A DNA stretch of 37,633 bases from Flavobacteriales bacterium (GTDB taxonomy: Bacteria; Bacteroidota; Bacteroidia; Flavobacteriales_D; Sanyastnellaceae), in assembly GCA_002862785.1 (NCBI GenBank), contig PKDZ01000041.1, positions 1-37,633 on the forward strand, in the 5' to 3' direction. The notes beneath the pieces are model-generated. The model was given only the letters and a program-made list of their open reading frames with translations, ran no database searches and was not told the DNA's origin. Made by a program: the position numbers and the translations under genes. This document shows positions 7,582-15,874 of the stretch, piece by piece (the stretch's first letter is position 1; each line of letters opens with the position of its first letter).

Positions 7582-8748
7582 TCAACCCGCGGTGACGTGG
7601 CGCTTGACGTCGGCCGCCGTCACTTCGTCACCGCACAGGATGACGAGCCGCTCCACGACGTTGCGCAACTCCCGGATGTTGCCCGTCCAGGGGGCTTTGG
7701 ACAGCGCCTTCAAGGCCGCCTCAGCGAATCGGGGCGGCTTGACGCCCAGATCGGCTGCCACCCCCTCCAGGAAATGCTCGACGAGCAGGGGCACGTCCTC
7801 GCTCCGTTCGGCCAGGCTGGGCACGTGGATCGGAATCACGTTGAGCCGGTGGAACAAATCCTCCCGGAACCGGCCTTCCCGGATTTCCTCGGCCAGGTCC
7901 TTGTTGGTGGCCGCCAGGACCCGCACGTCGACCTGGATGTTCTTGTCTCCTCCGACCCGCTGGATCACGCGCTCCTGAAGAGCCCGCAGCATCTTGGCCT
8001 GGGCGGGCAACGCCATGTCCCCGATCTCATCCAGGAACAGGGTGCCCCCCTGGGCCTGCTCGAAGCGGCCTTTGCGCTGCTTGACCGCACTGGTGAAGGC
8101 GCCTTTCTCGTGGCCGAACAGCTCGGATTCGATGAGTTCCCCGGGGATGGCCGCGCAATTGACCTCCACGAAGGGCCCAGACCTGCGCTCGCTCTGGGCG
8201 TGGATGCGGCGCGCCACAACCTCCTTTCCCGTGCCGTTCTGGCCCGTGATCATGACCCGGGCATCGGTGGGGGCCACCTTGGCGATGATGCCGCGGATGT
8301 CCTCCAGCGCCGCACTCCGGCCAATCATCTCGTGACCGCCCGCCGTGCGCTTCTGCTGGCGCAGTTTCACGGTCTCCTTCCTCAGGTCCTCCCGGTCCGT
8401 GGCGTGGCGCAAAGCGACGAGCACGCGGTTCAGGTCCAGCGGCTTCTCGATGAAATCATAGGCTCCCGCCTTCAGCGCCTGCACGGCCAGGTCCACGGTG
8501 CCGTGGCCGGTCATGATCACCACTGGCGTCTCCACCCCCTTGAGCGTCAAGGCCTCCACGACTTCAATGCCATCCTTCCCCGGCATCTTCACATCGCAGA
8601 AGATCACGTCGTGCTTTCCGTCCAGGGCGGCCTTCAGGCCCGCCTCTCCGTCCTCCGCCTCGTCCACGGTGTGCTTCTCGTACTCGAGAATGTCCTTCAG
8701 GGCGTGGCGGATGAGCCGTTCGTCGTCGATGATGAGGATGTGGGACAT
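7582..8748 (-). CDS. NtrC-type response regulator (receiver + AAA+ ATPase), lacking a Fis DNA-binding domain
   Basis: A 388-residue regulator. Residues 1-115 form a receiver domain with the phospho-acceptor Asp52 in CDVKMPG and the conserved Lys in EKPLD. Residues 140-375 form a sigma54-activator AAA+ domain with Walker A GQNGTGKE (169-176), Walker B LFLDE and an arginine-finger region. The sigma54-contacting loop, usually GAFTGA, reads GAFTSA (216-221). The chain ends right after the AAA+ lid at RHVTAG, so the Fis-type helix-turn-helix normally following is absent. I recall similar short proteins in other Bacteroidota. It would have to activate RNA polymerase from solution or act through a partner. 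No sensor kinase is adjacent. A CATTTTCG box lies 4 nt before the ATG. Confidence 0.9.
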   Translation of the reverse strand: MSHILIIDDERLIRHALKDILEYEKHTVDEAEDGEAGLKAALDGKHDVIFCDVKMPGKDGIEVVEALTLKGVETPVVIMTGHGTVDLAVQALKAGAYDFIEKPLDLNRVLVALRHATDREDLRKETVKLRQQKRTAGGHEMIGRSAALEDIRGIIAKVAPTDARVMITGQNGTGKEVVARRIHAQSERRSGPFVEVNCAAIPGELIESELFGHEKGAFTSAVKQRKGRFEQAQGGTLFLDEIGDMALPAQAKMLRALQERVIQRVGGDKNIQVDVRVLAATNKDLAEEIREGRFREDLFHRLNVIPIHVPSLAERSEDVPLLVEHFLEGVAADLGVKPPRFAEAALKALSKAPWTGNIRELRNVVERLVILCGDEVTAADVKRHVTAG

Positions 8749-8752
8749 GGTG

Positions 8753-8760
8753 CGAAAATG
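8753..8760 (-). promoter_or_regulatory. -10-like box before the NtrC-type regulator
   Basis: CATTTTCG on the minus strand, 4 nt from the ATG at 8748; one mismatch from TAnnTTSS. It lies in the 42-nt gap after the Ppx/GppA gene, so the regulator may be transcribed separately from the grpE-dnaJ run. Confidence 0.4.
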
Positions 8761-8790
8761 CGGGAAAATCCGGGCATGGCCCTCGGGGGC

Positions 8791-9780
8791 TCAACGGTCC
8801 GTCAACTCGCCCCATTCCCGGGACAACCCCGAGGTGGGCAGGACCTCCGCTGCTTCCGACAGCACCCCTTCGGCCAGCGTGTGCCGCGACCGCAGCACCG
8901 TCGTGACCGAGGGCATCCGCTCGAGCAGGTGCTCGATGAGGGCGCAGGCGATGGACATGTAGGGGATGCGGTCAGGATGGAGGTTGGGAATGGTGGCCAG
9001 ATCCGCCTTGCTCGTGGCCCGGAGGGCCCGGCACCGCGACCTCAGGGTCGGATAGGGCAGCACATCGGCGATGTTCCGGGGATTCCAGTTGGCCTCGGGC
9101 GACTCGAGCGCGGCCAAGGTGTTGAAGGCGCCGCTCGTGCCCACGAGCACCCGGGGAGGATGATCGGAGGCCAGGGCCAACAGGGGAGCGAGGGCCTGGT
9201 CCGCAATGCGCGCGAGGGAATCGAGGTCCTTGGCCTTGAGGGGATCCGAAGGCTTGATCCAATCGGTGAGTCGGGCCACACCCAGGTCGAGGCTGAAGCG
9301 CCCGTGGATGGCCTGCCGGTCCCAAAGGACGGTCTCCACACTCCCGCCCCCGATGTCGAGGGTCAAGGCGGTGTCCTCGCCGAGGACATCCGGACCAACC
9401 GTGTCGGCCACACCGCGCTGGATCCAATCGGCTTCGCGTTCTCCATCGATGACCTCGATGGCCCACCCCCTCTCGCCGGCCCCCGCCGCGAATTCGGCCC
9501 CATTGGCCGCATCCCGGAGGGCACTGCATCCAATGGCCCGCACATGGGTCACCCCAAAGTTCAATGCGGTCTCTCGAAAGGAGGCCAGCACATCGAGCCC
9601 CCGGCGCATGCGGAGCGGCGACAACCGGCCCGTCCGGAAGCTGTCGTGGCCCAGGCGCACAAAGCGCCTCTGGCGAAAGACCGGTTTCCACCCCCCGGGC
9701 TCCAACCGAGCGATGTGCAGGGTGAAGGTGTTGGTGCCGCAATCCACCACGGCGAGGCGGTGCCGATGCTCACCGTCCAT
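8791..9780 (-). CDS. Ppx/GppA phosphatase family protein (exopolyphosphatase-like)
   Basis: A 329-residue member of the ASKHA fold that hydrolyses polyphosphate ends or the gamma-phosphate of pppGpp. The first phosphate loop reads VVDCGTNTFTLHIA and the second is DIGGGSVE; GTSGAFNTLA matches the adenosine or third loop. The length fits the short single-module Ppx proteins common in Bacteroidota, without the C-terminal HD-like domain of the E. coli enzyme. Whether it prefers polyphosphate or pppGpp cannot be decided here. The ATG at 9780 (MDGEHRH) overlaps the end of the ABC permease gene by 11 nt, so the two are probably translated in a coupled way. Confidence 0.85.
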   Translation of the reverse strand: MDGEHRHRLAVVDCGTNTFTLHIARLEPGGWKPVFRQRRFVRLGHDSFRTGRLSPLRMRRGLDVLASFRETALNFGVTHVRAIGCSALRDAANGAEFAAGAGERGWAIEVIDGEREADWIQRGVADTVGPDVLGEDTALTLDIGGGSVETVLWDRQAIHGRFSLDLGVARLTDWIKPSDPLKAKDLDSLARIADQALAPLLALASDHPPRVLVGTSGAFNTLAALESPEANWNPRNIADVLPYPTLRSRCRALRATSKADLATIPNLHPDRIPYMSIACALIEHLLERMPSVTTVLRSRHTLAEGVLSEAAEVLPTSGLSREWGELTDR

Positions 9781-11119
9781 GGCCACGCACCCATTGGAGC
9801 AACAGGGCCCAACCCGACGCCGAGTCGCCCGCCAGCACACCGTGCCGGTAGGCCCGACCGGCAACCCACAAGACAAGCCGAGCCGTGAGGAACAACAGAA
9901 GAACGGAAAGCCCCAGCTCCCAGAACGGGACGCCGACCGCCACCCGGATCAACATGATGACTGGCGAGGTCAACGGGAACCAGCTCAGCCACGAGAAGGC
10001 AGCCATGTCGGGATTTTCCATGGCCTGAATGCCGAAGACGTAGGCAAACATCAGCGGCATAGTCAGAGGGAACACCATGCCCTGCCCCTCCTGTTCGGAT
10101 TGAACGGTGGACCCGACCACGGCATAGAGACTTCCGTAGAGCAGATATCCTCCCACAAAGAAGACCACGGTGCTGATCACCATGAGGACCCAGTCGATGT
10201 CGAGCAGGACCTTGGTGAACTCGTTTTCTGCCATCACGGTCAGGAGGTCGGCGGGAACCTCGCCCGCTGCAACCGCCCCTGCACCGGGAACCATGCCGCT
10301 GTCGAAGGCGAACTGGAACCCTGTGAAGGCAAGGGTCGACAGGACCGACCAGGCCACAATCTGTGTCAGTGCCACGGCGCCCATGCCGACCACCTTGCCC
10401 AAGAGCAGCTCCTCCGGACGGACGGCCGCGATGAGCACCTCCACCACCCGGTTGGACTTCTCTTCCACCACGCTTCTCAGGATGAGCCCCCCGTAGACGG
10501 CGAGGACGAGAAACAAGACAGCGCTGAACATGAAGCCCACGAACCCGCGGATTTCCTCTCCGCCCCCCTCGGTGCGGTTGCCGGCGTCGGAGGCTGCCCG
10601 GTCCACGAGGTTGAGGTCGAATTTGAGCCGCTGATAGGCCTCCCAATCGAGCTCGGTGCTCTCGAGCACACGGGCGTGCTCCATGGCCCGACTGAGGTCC
10701 CGTTCAATGCGCCGCTTGGCCTGCATCCCCGGCGAGGTCTCATACACGAGATAGCCGGCCTTGTTCTGCAAAACGGACTCATCGAACTCCACGAGCGCGG
10801 TGTATCCCTCGATCTGCCAGACGCTGTCCGCCGGTGCCTCGCGTGTGAAGCGGTACTCGAGGAGGTCTCGCTCGGGAAAGCATCCCGGGCAGCGCGGCAC
10901 GTATTGGCCACTGGCCGCATCCAACCGGGTGATCAAGCCCGGCATGTCCTCCACGAGGACGCGGTTCCGGGTCTCCGTGCCCTCGGTCAGCATGACCGTC
11001 AGGGCGATGAACCCCACCCCGAGGAACGGCATGAGCAAGGTCGCCAACAGGAAACTCCGCTTGAACACGCGTGTCCGCCATTCACGGCCGATGACCGCTC
11101 CGATCAGGCTTCCTTTCAT
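9770..11119 (-). CDS. ABC transporter permease, ABC-2 / NatB type
   Basis: A 449-residue membrane subunit of an export-type ABC transporter. A first membrane helix (about 22-44) is followed by a large polar extracytoplasmic domain (about 45-195), then five or so helices in the C-terminal half, including FSAVLFLVLAVYGGLIL and ISTVVFFVGGYLLYG. This shape is typical of the NatB/ABC-2 family, proposed to export sodium or hydrophobic compounds. Substrate is unknown. The start overlaps the stop of the ATPase gene by the 4-nt ATGA (11116-11119). Confidence 0.88.
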   Translation of the reverse strand: MKGSLIGAVIGREWRTRVFKRSFLLATLLMPFLGVGFIALTVMLTEGTETRNRVLVEDMPGLITRLDAASGQYVPRCPGCFPERDLLEYRFTREAPADSVWQIEGYTALVEFDESVLQNKAGYLVYETSPGMQAKRRIERDLSRAMEHARVLESTELDWEAYQRLKFDLNLVDRAASDAGNRTEGGGEEIRGFVGFMFSAVLFLVLAVYGGLILRSVVEEKSNRVVEVLIAAVRPEELLLGKVVGMGAVALTQIVAWSVLSTLAFTGFQFAFDSGMVPGAGAVAAGEVPADLLTVMAENEFTKVLLDIDWVLMVISTVVFFVGGYLLYGSLYAVVGSTVQSEQEGQGMVFPLTMPLMFAYVFGIQAMENPDMAAFSWLSWFPLTSPVIMLIRVAVGVPFWELGLSVLLLFLTARLVLWVAGRAYRHGVLAGDSASGWALLLQWVRGHGR

Positions 11120-12063
11120 GATGCCGGCTCGGTTGTGGCGGCCCCGGACTGGACCGCTTGGATGAACAAGGACTCCATGGTGGGGCGCACCTTGACGAAT
11201 TCAAGAATGTCGACCGCCTGACCGAGGGCCTGGAGCACCTGCCCGGGCTGCTCGGGATTCCGGAGCCGGATGGCGGCCCGACGGGTGCCCTCGGCCACGT
11301 CCGGCTCGATGCCGTCGAGGTGGGCCAGGGTGCCGAGCGCATTGGTGAAGGCAATGTCATTGCCCCGGAAGACGACTTCCTGCTCGCCGGACCACCCCGA
11401 TTCGCGGAGGGCATCTGCCTCGCCGGCGAGGACGATGTTGCCCTGGTCGAGCAGCACCACGCGGTCGCACAGGCGTTCGACGCTGGGCATGTCATGGGTC
11501 GAGAGCAGGATGGTCGTGCCCGATTCGGCGAGCGAGCGCACAACATCGACGATGCGGCGCGCATTGATGGGATCGAATCCGCTCAACGGCTCATCCAGAA
11601 TCAGCAGGGAGGGCTGGTGGACGACGGTGCAGATGAACTGGATTTTCTGGGCCATCCCCTTGGAGATGTCGGAGACCTTCTTGTCCCACCAGCCATCGAC
11701 CTCGAGCCGCTCAAACCACGCCTTGAGCGCGGTGACAGCCTCGGGCCGGTCCATGCCCTTGAGCCGGGCGAAATAGACGGCCTGCTCCCCGACCTTCATG
11801 TCACGGTACAGCCCCCTTTCCTCGGGGAGATACCCGATGCGCCGGACCGCTTCGCGGCTCCATGGCGTTCCATCCAGTTCAATGGTTCCGCCATCGGGCT
11901 CGACGATGCCCATGATGCTCCGGATGAGTGTGGATTTTCCCGCGCCATTGGGTCCGAGCAGGCCGAGGATGGCTCCCTTCGGCACGTCAAACCCGACACC
12001 ATCGAGCACCTGCTGCTCACCGAAGGATTTCCGGAGTCCCGAGATGCGGAGGGCGTGGGTCAT
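11116..12063 (-). CDS. ABC transporter ATP-binding protein, NatA type
   Basis: The 315-residue ATPase for the permease that follows. Walker A is GPNGAGKS (37-44), the Walker B region LLILDEP precedes SGFDP, and the switch His lies in LLSTHDMPS. The signature, normally LSGGQ, reads ISKGMAQK, the variant common in NatA-like subunits. Beyond the nucleotide domain about 90 C-terminal residues form the regulatory extension typical of the group. The ATG at 12063 (MTHALRI) is chosen because it starts 4 nt after the dnaJ stop and directly before the first nucleotide-binding strand. Confidence 0.9.
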   Translation of the reverse strand: MTHALRISGLRKSFGEQQVLDGVGFDVPKGAILGLLGPNGAGKSTLIRSIMGIVEPDGGTIELDGTPWSREAVRRIGYLPEERGLYRDMKVGEQAVYFARLKGMDRPEAVTALKAWFERLEVDGWWDKKVSDISKGMAQKIQFICTVVHQPSLLILDEPLSGFDPINARRIVDVVRSLAESGTTILLSTHDMPSVERLCDRVVLLDQGNIVLAGEADALRESGWSGEQEVVFRGNDIAFTNALGTLAHLDGIEPDVAEGTRRAAIRLRNPEQPGQVLQALGQAVDILEFVKVRPTMESLFIQAVQSGAATTEPAS

Positions 12064-12067
12064 GGAA

Positions 12068-13177
12068 TCAGCTGAACATGTCCCGCACCCGCTCGAAGAA
12101 GCCCTTCTCGCGCGGGTCGGGGTCCGGTTGGAAATTGGGGGCCTCCCGCCACTTTTCCAAGATGTCCCGCTCTTCGGCACTCAATTCCTGCGGGGTCCAG
12201 ACGTTGAGGTTGACCAGAAGATCGCCCTTTCCGTAGCTGTCCACGGAGGGCAACCCCTTGCCCTTCAGGCGCAGGATCTTGCCGCTCTGGGTGCCGGGCT
12301 CAACCCGAATCTTGGCCTTGCCCTGCAGGAGGGGAATCTCAATTTGGGCGCCCAGGGCCGCCTCGACGAAGGAGACATAGTGGTCGAGGTGGAGGTTGCG
12401 GCTGTTGCGCGTGAAGAATTCGTGGTCCACCTCGCGGATCTGGACGAGCAGGTCCCCGGCCATTCCTCCAGCGGGAGCGGCGTTGCCCTTGCCGCGGAGG
12501 TTGAGCTGCATGCCGTCCTCCACGCCAGCGGGGATGTCAATCTCCACCACGGTCTCCTCGCGGCGCAGGCCGTGTTCGTCCGCATCCTTGGGCTTGGACT
12601 TGACACTCCGACCCAAACCTCCACAAGTAGGGCAGGTTGAGGCCGTCTGCATCTGGCCAAGGATGGTGTTGGTGACCCGACGGACTTGGCCCGTTCCCCC
12701 GCATTGGCGGCAGGAATCGTACTCCACACCCTCAGCCTGAACGAGGCGGAACACCTTGACTTTCTTGATCACGCCCTCGGCAATCTCCTCCAGGGTCAAT
12801 TGGACCTTGATGCGCAGATTGGACCCTTTCATCCGGCGAGGTCCACCCCCACCGCCACCACCGAAGGCCCCTCCAAAGGCGCCGCCGAAGATGTCGCCGA
12901 ACTGGCTGAAGATGTCGTCCATGTTCATGCCGGCACCGTCTCCAGCGGCACCGCCCATGCCGGCGTGACCAAAGCGGTCGTACTTGGCCCGCTTCTGTTG
13001 GTCGCTCAGAACCTCGTAGGCTTCTGCCGCCTCCTTGAACCGGGACTCGGCCTCAGCATCGTCGGGATTCTTATCCGGGTGGTATTTGATGGCCAGCTTC
13101 CGGTAGGCCTTCTTGATGTCGGCCTCGGATGCCCCCCGGTCCACCCCGAGGATCTCGTAGAAATCGCGCTTGGACAT
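12068..13177 (-). CDS. dnaJ: Chaperone protein DnaJ with a reduced zinc domain
   Basis: The 369-residue co-chaperone stimulates DnaK ATP hydrolysis and delivers unfolded clients. The J domain (1-70) carries HPD at 33-35, followed by a Gly/Phe-rich stretch (about 71-115), the zinc region and two beta-domains. Canonical DnaJ has four CxxCxGxG motifs forming two zinc sites; this protein has only two, CRQCGGTG (156-163) and CPTCGGLG (182-189). The places of the first and fourth are taken by VFRLVQAEG and KPKDADEHG. These two middle motifs normally form one zinc site together, so a single zinc is expected. I recall a similar layout in other Flavobacteriia but cannot confirm. It lies 8 nt after grpE and 4 nt before the ABC ATPase gene. 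Confidence 0.95.
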   Translation of the reverse strand: MSKRDFYEILGVDRGASEADIKKAYRKLAIKYHPDKNPDDAEAESRFKEAAEAYEVLSDQQKRAKYDRFGHAGMGGAAGDGAGMNMDDIFSQFGDIFGGAFGGAFGGGGGGGPRRMKGSNLRIKVQLTLEEIAEGVIKKVKVFRLVQAEGVEYDSCRQCGGTGQVRRVTNTILGQMQTASTCPTCGGLGRSVKSKPKDADEHGLRREETVVEIDIPAGVEDGMQLNLRGKGNAAPAGGMAGDLLVQIREVDHEFFTRNSRNLHLDHYVSFVEAALGAQIEIPLLQGKAKIRVEPGTQSGKILRLKGKGLPSVDSYGKGDLLVNLNVWTPQELSAEERDILEKWREAPNFQPDPDPREKGFFERVRDMFS

Positions 13178-13185
13178 GCTCCGGA

Positions 13186-13743
13186 TTAGTTGCCGACGAC
13201 CACCTTGGCGAACCGCAGCACGCTGTCGTGGAGTTTGTAACCGGGCTCGACCACGTCGACCACCTTGCCCTTGAGGTCCTCGGTCGGAGCCGGAATCTGG
13301 GTGATGGCCTCGTGGAGGTCCGTATCGAATTCCGCCCCCTTGGCCTCCATGCGCTGGAGTCCACGGGCCTCGAGAATGCCCCGCATCTTTTGCCCGATGA
13401 GCTGGTAGCCCTCCTGGAGCTGTTCCGGCTCCTGCTCCGCAGCGGCGGCGCGCTCAAAGTCGTCGAGGACCGGCAGCATCGCTTCGGTCAGGTCCCGGCC
13501 CGCGCTGCGCACGAGATCGGCCCGCTCCCGCATCGTTCGCTTGCGGAAATTGTCAAACTCAGCATACAGACGGAGGTACTTGTCCCGCCAAGCCTCATCC
13601 TCCCCGGTCTCGGCCGTGACGGCTTCAGGGGCATCCTGCGTCTCCACATTCCCTGCGGATTCCTCAGTCTTGCCCCCCTCTCCGGCTGTTGTGGCTTCGG
13701 CGTCCTGCAGGGGCTCTTCCTCATTCATGGCGTGCATCATCAT
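13186..13743 (-). CDS. grpE: Nucleotide exchange factor GrpE
   Basis: About 185 residues: an acidic, low-complexity N-terminus (rich in Glu, Ala, Thr), a long helix around [17 protein letters not shown], and the C-terminal beta-domain with [11 protein letters not shown] and [17 protein letters not shown]. GrpE releases ADP from DnaK. Several ATGs lie close together (13743, 13740, 13737 and 13728). I take the first because CAAATTCG, a promoter-like box, ends 7 nt before it; the start at 13728 (MNEEEP) is equally good by protein content. dnaJ follows after 8 nt. No CIRCE (HrcA) inverted repeat is visible upstream. Confidence 0.92.
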   Translation of the reverse strand: MMMHAMNEEEPLQDAEATTAGEGGKTEESAGNVETQDAPEAVTAETGEDEAWRDKYLRLYAEFDNFRKRTMRERADLVRSAGRDLTEAMLPVLDDFERAAAAEQEPEQLQEGYQLIGQKMRGILEARGLQRMEAKGAEFDTDLHEAITQIPAPTEDLKGKVVDVVEPGYKLHDSVLRFAKVVVGN

Positions 13744-13750
13744 GGGATGG

Positions 13751-13758
13751 CGAATTTG
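13751..13758 (-). promoter_or_regulatory. -10-like box before grpE
   Basis: CAAATTCG on the minus strand, 7 nt before the first grpE ATG at 13743; one mismatch from TAnnTTSS. No heat-shock operator is recognisable. Confidence 0.35.
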
Positions 13759-13805
13759 CGTCGCGGTGTCCAATCGCCGTGCCATGGGGTCCACGGCCGA
13801 CAACG

Positions 13806-13853
13806 TGACAGGCCGGGCGACCCACTGTCAGGCCCGCCCGGTCGACATGACAG
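13806..13853. repeat. Cluster of short inverted repeats between the thioredoxin gene and grpE
   Basis: Three hexamers TGACAG, CTGTCA and TGACAG (13806, 13825, 13848) and a nested CCGGGCG/CGCCCGG pair (13813-13819 and 13835-13841) can form alternative hairpins. There is no clear T-run, so it is a poor intrinsic terminator. It could be a transcript 3' end for the thioredoxin gene or an operator for grpE. Confidence 0.3.
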
Positions 13854-13858
13854 GAAAA

Positions 13859-14398
13859 TCAGAGGCGAGCGACGTGCTTGTCGATCTGGATGTGCAGCTC
13901 CATGCCGCGCAGGTTCTTGGCGACGATGATGCCGTTCTCGTCCACGAGGAAGCTCATCGGGATGCTGCTGACCCCATAGAGGGCCGCCGCTTCGCTGTCC
14001 CAACCGGCGAGATCGCTGCCGTGCCAGTCCCAGTTCAGCTGGTCCTGTTTCACGGCCTTTTCCCAGCTCTCCTGCTTGCGGTCGAGGGAGACGCTGGCGA
14101 TGGTGAAGCCGTCGGCCGACTTGAACTTGGCTTTCCGGTACTTCTTGTAGGCATTCACGACGTTGGGGTTCTCCCGCCGGCACGGGCCACACCAGCTGGC
14201 CCAGAAGTCGACCAGCACCAACTGCCCCTTGAGGTCACTGAGCCGAATCTGGTCACCTTCGATGCCCTGCAGGATCAGTTCGGGTGCCTGGTCTCCGATG
14301 TTGGTGCCCACCCGGGGATCCTGGGCGAGAACGGAGGTGCTGAAGGCGAGGCAGCCCATCAGGAGGGCAGAGAGGCGGGGAAAGGTCAACGTGCTCAT
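13859..14398 (-). CDS. TlpA/ResA-like periplasmic thioredoxin
   Basis: A 179-residue exported disulfide reductase. A signal peptide (about 1-25, ending VLAQ) precedes an AhpC/TSA-thioredoxin domain with the active site WCGPC (Cys70, Cys73) and the cis-proline loop GVSSIPMSF. The pattern DFWASWCGPCRRENP is typical of Bacteroidota TlpA proteins that keep periplasmic cysteines reduced, for example in cytochrome c maturation. The partner is not in the window. The ATG at 14398 is preferred over a TTG four codons upstream because the TAAATTGT box sits just before it. It lies downstream of murA on the same strand (42 nt), probably with its own promoter. Confidence 0.88.
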   Translation of the reverse strand: MSTLTFPRLSALLMGCLAFSTSVLAQDPRVGTNIGDQAPELILQGIEGDQIRLSDLKGQLVLVDFWASWCGPCRRENPNVVNAYKKYRKAKFKSADGFTIASVSLDRKQESWEKAVKQDQLNWDWHGSDLAGWDSEAAALYGVSSIPMSFLVDENGIIVAKNLRGMELHIQIDKHVARL

Positions 14399-14406
14399 TA
14401 CGATAG

Positions 14407-14414
14407 ACAATTTA
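14407..14414 (-). promoter_or_regulatory. -10-like box before the TlpA-like gene
   Basis: TAAATTGT on the minus strand, 8 nt from the ATG at 14398, in the gap after the murA stop. It overlaps the alternative TTG start, which argues against that start. Confidence 0.45.
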
Positions 14415-14440
14415 CGGAGGGAACGGCGGAGGTGGAGGCG

Positions 14441-15754
14441 TCAGTCTGCGAGGCGCTCAATCTGGGCTCCCAACGCCCGCAAACGATGTTCGATGTACTG
14501 ATAGCCGCGGTCAATTTGGCCGATGTTGTGGATGGTCGAACGCCCCTCTGCCGACAAGGCGGCGATGAGCAGCGACACGCCCGCCCGGATGTCCGGTGAG
14601 GTCATGGTTACCCCGCGAAGCGGCGCCTTGCGGTCGAGGCCGATCACCGTGGCCCGGTGCGGGTCGCACAGGATGATCTGCGCGCCCATGTCGATGAGCT
14701 TGTCCACGAAGAACAACCGCGACTCGAACATCTTCTGGTGCACGAGCACACTGCCCCGGGCCTGGGTGGCCGTCACGAGCAGGATGGACAGGAGGTCCGG
14801 GGTGAACCCGGGCCATGGCGCATCCGCCACGGTCAAGATGGAGCCGTCGATGAAGGTGTCGATTTCGTAGTGGTCTTGGGCGGGCACATAGAGGTCATCG
14901 CCGCGCCGCTCCAGACCGATGCCCATGCGCTCGAACACCCGGGGAATCTGGCCGAGGTCGTCCCAGCTCACGTCCTTGATGGTGACCTCGCCCCGCGTCA
15001 TCGCCGCCATGCCAACGAAGCTGCCGATCTCAATCATGTCCGGCAGGCAACGGTGGTCGCACCCGCCGAGAGAATCGACCCCCTCGATGGTGAGCAGGTT
15101 GGACCCCACCCCGGAGATCTTGCCGCCCATGCGGTTGATCATCTTGCAGAGCTGCTGCAGGTAGGGCTCGCAGGCCGCATTGTAGATGGTGGTCGTGCCA
15201 TTGGCCAGGGCCGCGGCCATCACGATGTTGGCGGTGCCGGTCACCGAGGCCTCATCGAGGAGCATGTGGTTGCCCTTCAAGCCGTCGGGCGCCTCGGCCC
15301 GATAGAACGTCTCGCCTGCGTCGTAGCGGAAGCTGGCCCCGAGGTTTTCGAATCCGATGAAGTGGGTGTCCATCCGGCGACGGCCGATCTTGTCGCCGCC
15401 CGGCTTGGGGATGTAACCCTTTCCGAAGCGGGACAGCAAAGGCCCCATGATCATGACGCTGCCCCTCAACCCACTTCCTTTCTGGCGGAATTCCGGGCTC
15501 TCGAGGTAGTCCATGTTCACGTCGTCGGCTTGAAACCGGAACGTGCCCGCATCGAGCTTCTCGACCTTCACTCCCATGGAGGCGAGCAAGTCGATGAGCC
15601 GGTTCACATCGACGATGTCCGGAAGGTTGGCGATGGTGACGGGTTCGGAAGTCAGGAGGACGGCACACACAACTTGGAGGGCCTCGTTCTTGGCCCCTTG
15701 CGGTGTGATGGATCCATTGAGGGGATGCCCTCCTTCGATGACGAAAGTGCCCAT
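14441..15754 (-). CDS. murA: UDP-N-acetylglucosamine 1-carboxyvinyltransferase (Cys-to-Asp active site)
   Basis: The first committed step of peptidoglycan synthesis: transfer of enolpyruvate from PEP to UDP-GlcNAc in the cytoplasm. The 437-residue protein shows the EPSP-synthase fold hallmarks PQGAKNEALQ at the start and the loop GYIPKPGGDKIGRRR. In that loop the residue matching E. coli Cys115, the fosfomycin target, is Asp121 (codon GAC, 15392-15394). Asp keeps activity and removes the drug's attachment point, as known from mycobacterial and chlamydial MurA; the Bacteroidota form is usually the same. The ATG at 15754 (MGTFVIEGG) begins at the first strand; a TTG 26 codons earlier is not used by homologues. 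No promoter box was found near the start, so co-transcription with the DUF4290 gene is possible. Confidence 0.96.
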   Translation of the reverse strand: MGTFVIEGGHPLNGSITPQGAKNEALQVVCAVLLTSEPVTIANLPDIVDVNRLIDLLASMGVKVEKLDAGTFRFQADDVNMDYLESPEFRQKGSGLRGSVMIMGPLLSRFGKGYIPKPGGDKIGRRRMDTHFIGFENLGASFRYDAGETFYRAEAPDGLKGNHMLLDEASVTGTANIVMAAALANGTTTIYNAACEPYLQQLCKMINRMGGKISGVGSNLLTIEGVDSLGGCDHRCLPDMIEIGSFVGMAAMTRGEVTIKDVSWDDLGQIPRVFERMGIGLERRGDDLYVPAQDHYEIDTFIDGSILTVADAPWPGFTPDLLSILLVTATQARGSVLVHQKMFESRLFFVDKLIDMGAQIILCDPHRATVIGLDRKAPLRGVTMTSPDIRAGVSLLIAALSAEGRSTIHNIGQIDRGYQYIEHRLRALGAQIERLAD

Positions 15755-15874
15755 GGCGCGGTCAGTGGTTTGCCCCCCAATGTGGGGCAGGGCAAGGGGC
15801 AGGTGACCTGGCTCGGGCGTTGTTTTCGACAAGGGGTCGGGGAGGCCCGGCGACGGCCCTCTCGCGCGGCCCGA

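Noticed and set aside
6508-9888. Open frame of over 1100 codons on the plus strand spanning several minus-strand genes
   Set aside because: It crosses the end of alaS, the small membrane protein, the NtrC-type regulator and ppx. The protein is rich in Arg, His and Pro with no motif, a typical GC-rich shadow frame.
8791-13743. New defence system built from the ABC transporter, Ppx/GppA and chaperones
   Set aside because: All members match housekeeping families and there is no nuclease, sensor or toxin-like domain; it is better read as a stress-related operon.
13729-13858. CIRCE heat-shock operator expected before grpE
   Set aside because: No TTAGCACTC-N9-GAGTGCTAA-like repeat is present; the inverted repeats there (TGACAG/CTGTCA) are unrelated.
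15772-15788. GCCCC-n7-GGGGC hairpin upstream of murA as an attenuator or riboswitch
   Set aside because: The stem is only 5 bp with no T-run, no conserved aptamer feature and no leader peptide; it is probably chance in GC-rich DNA.
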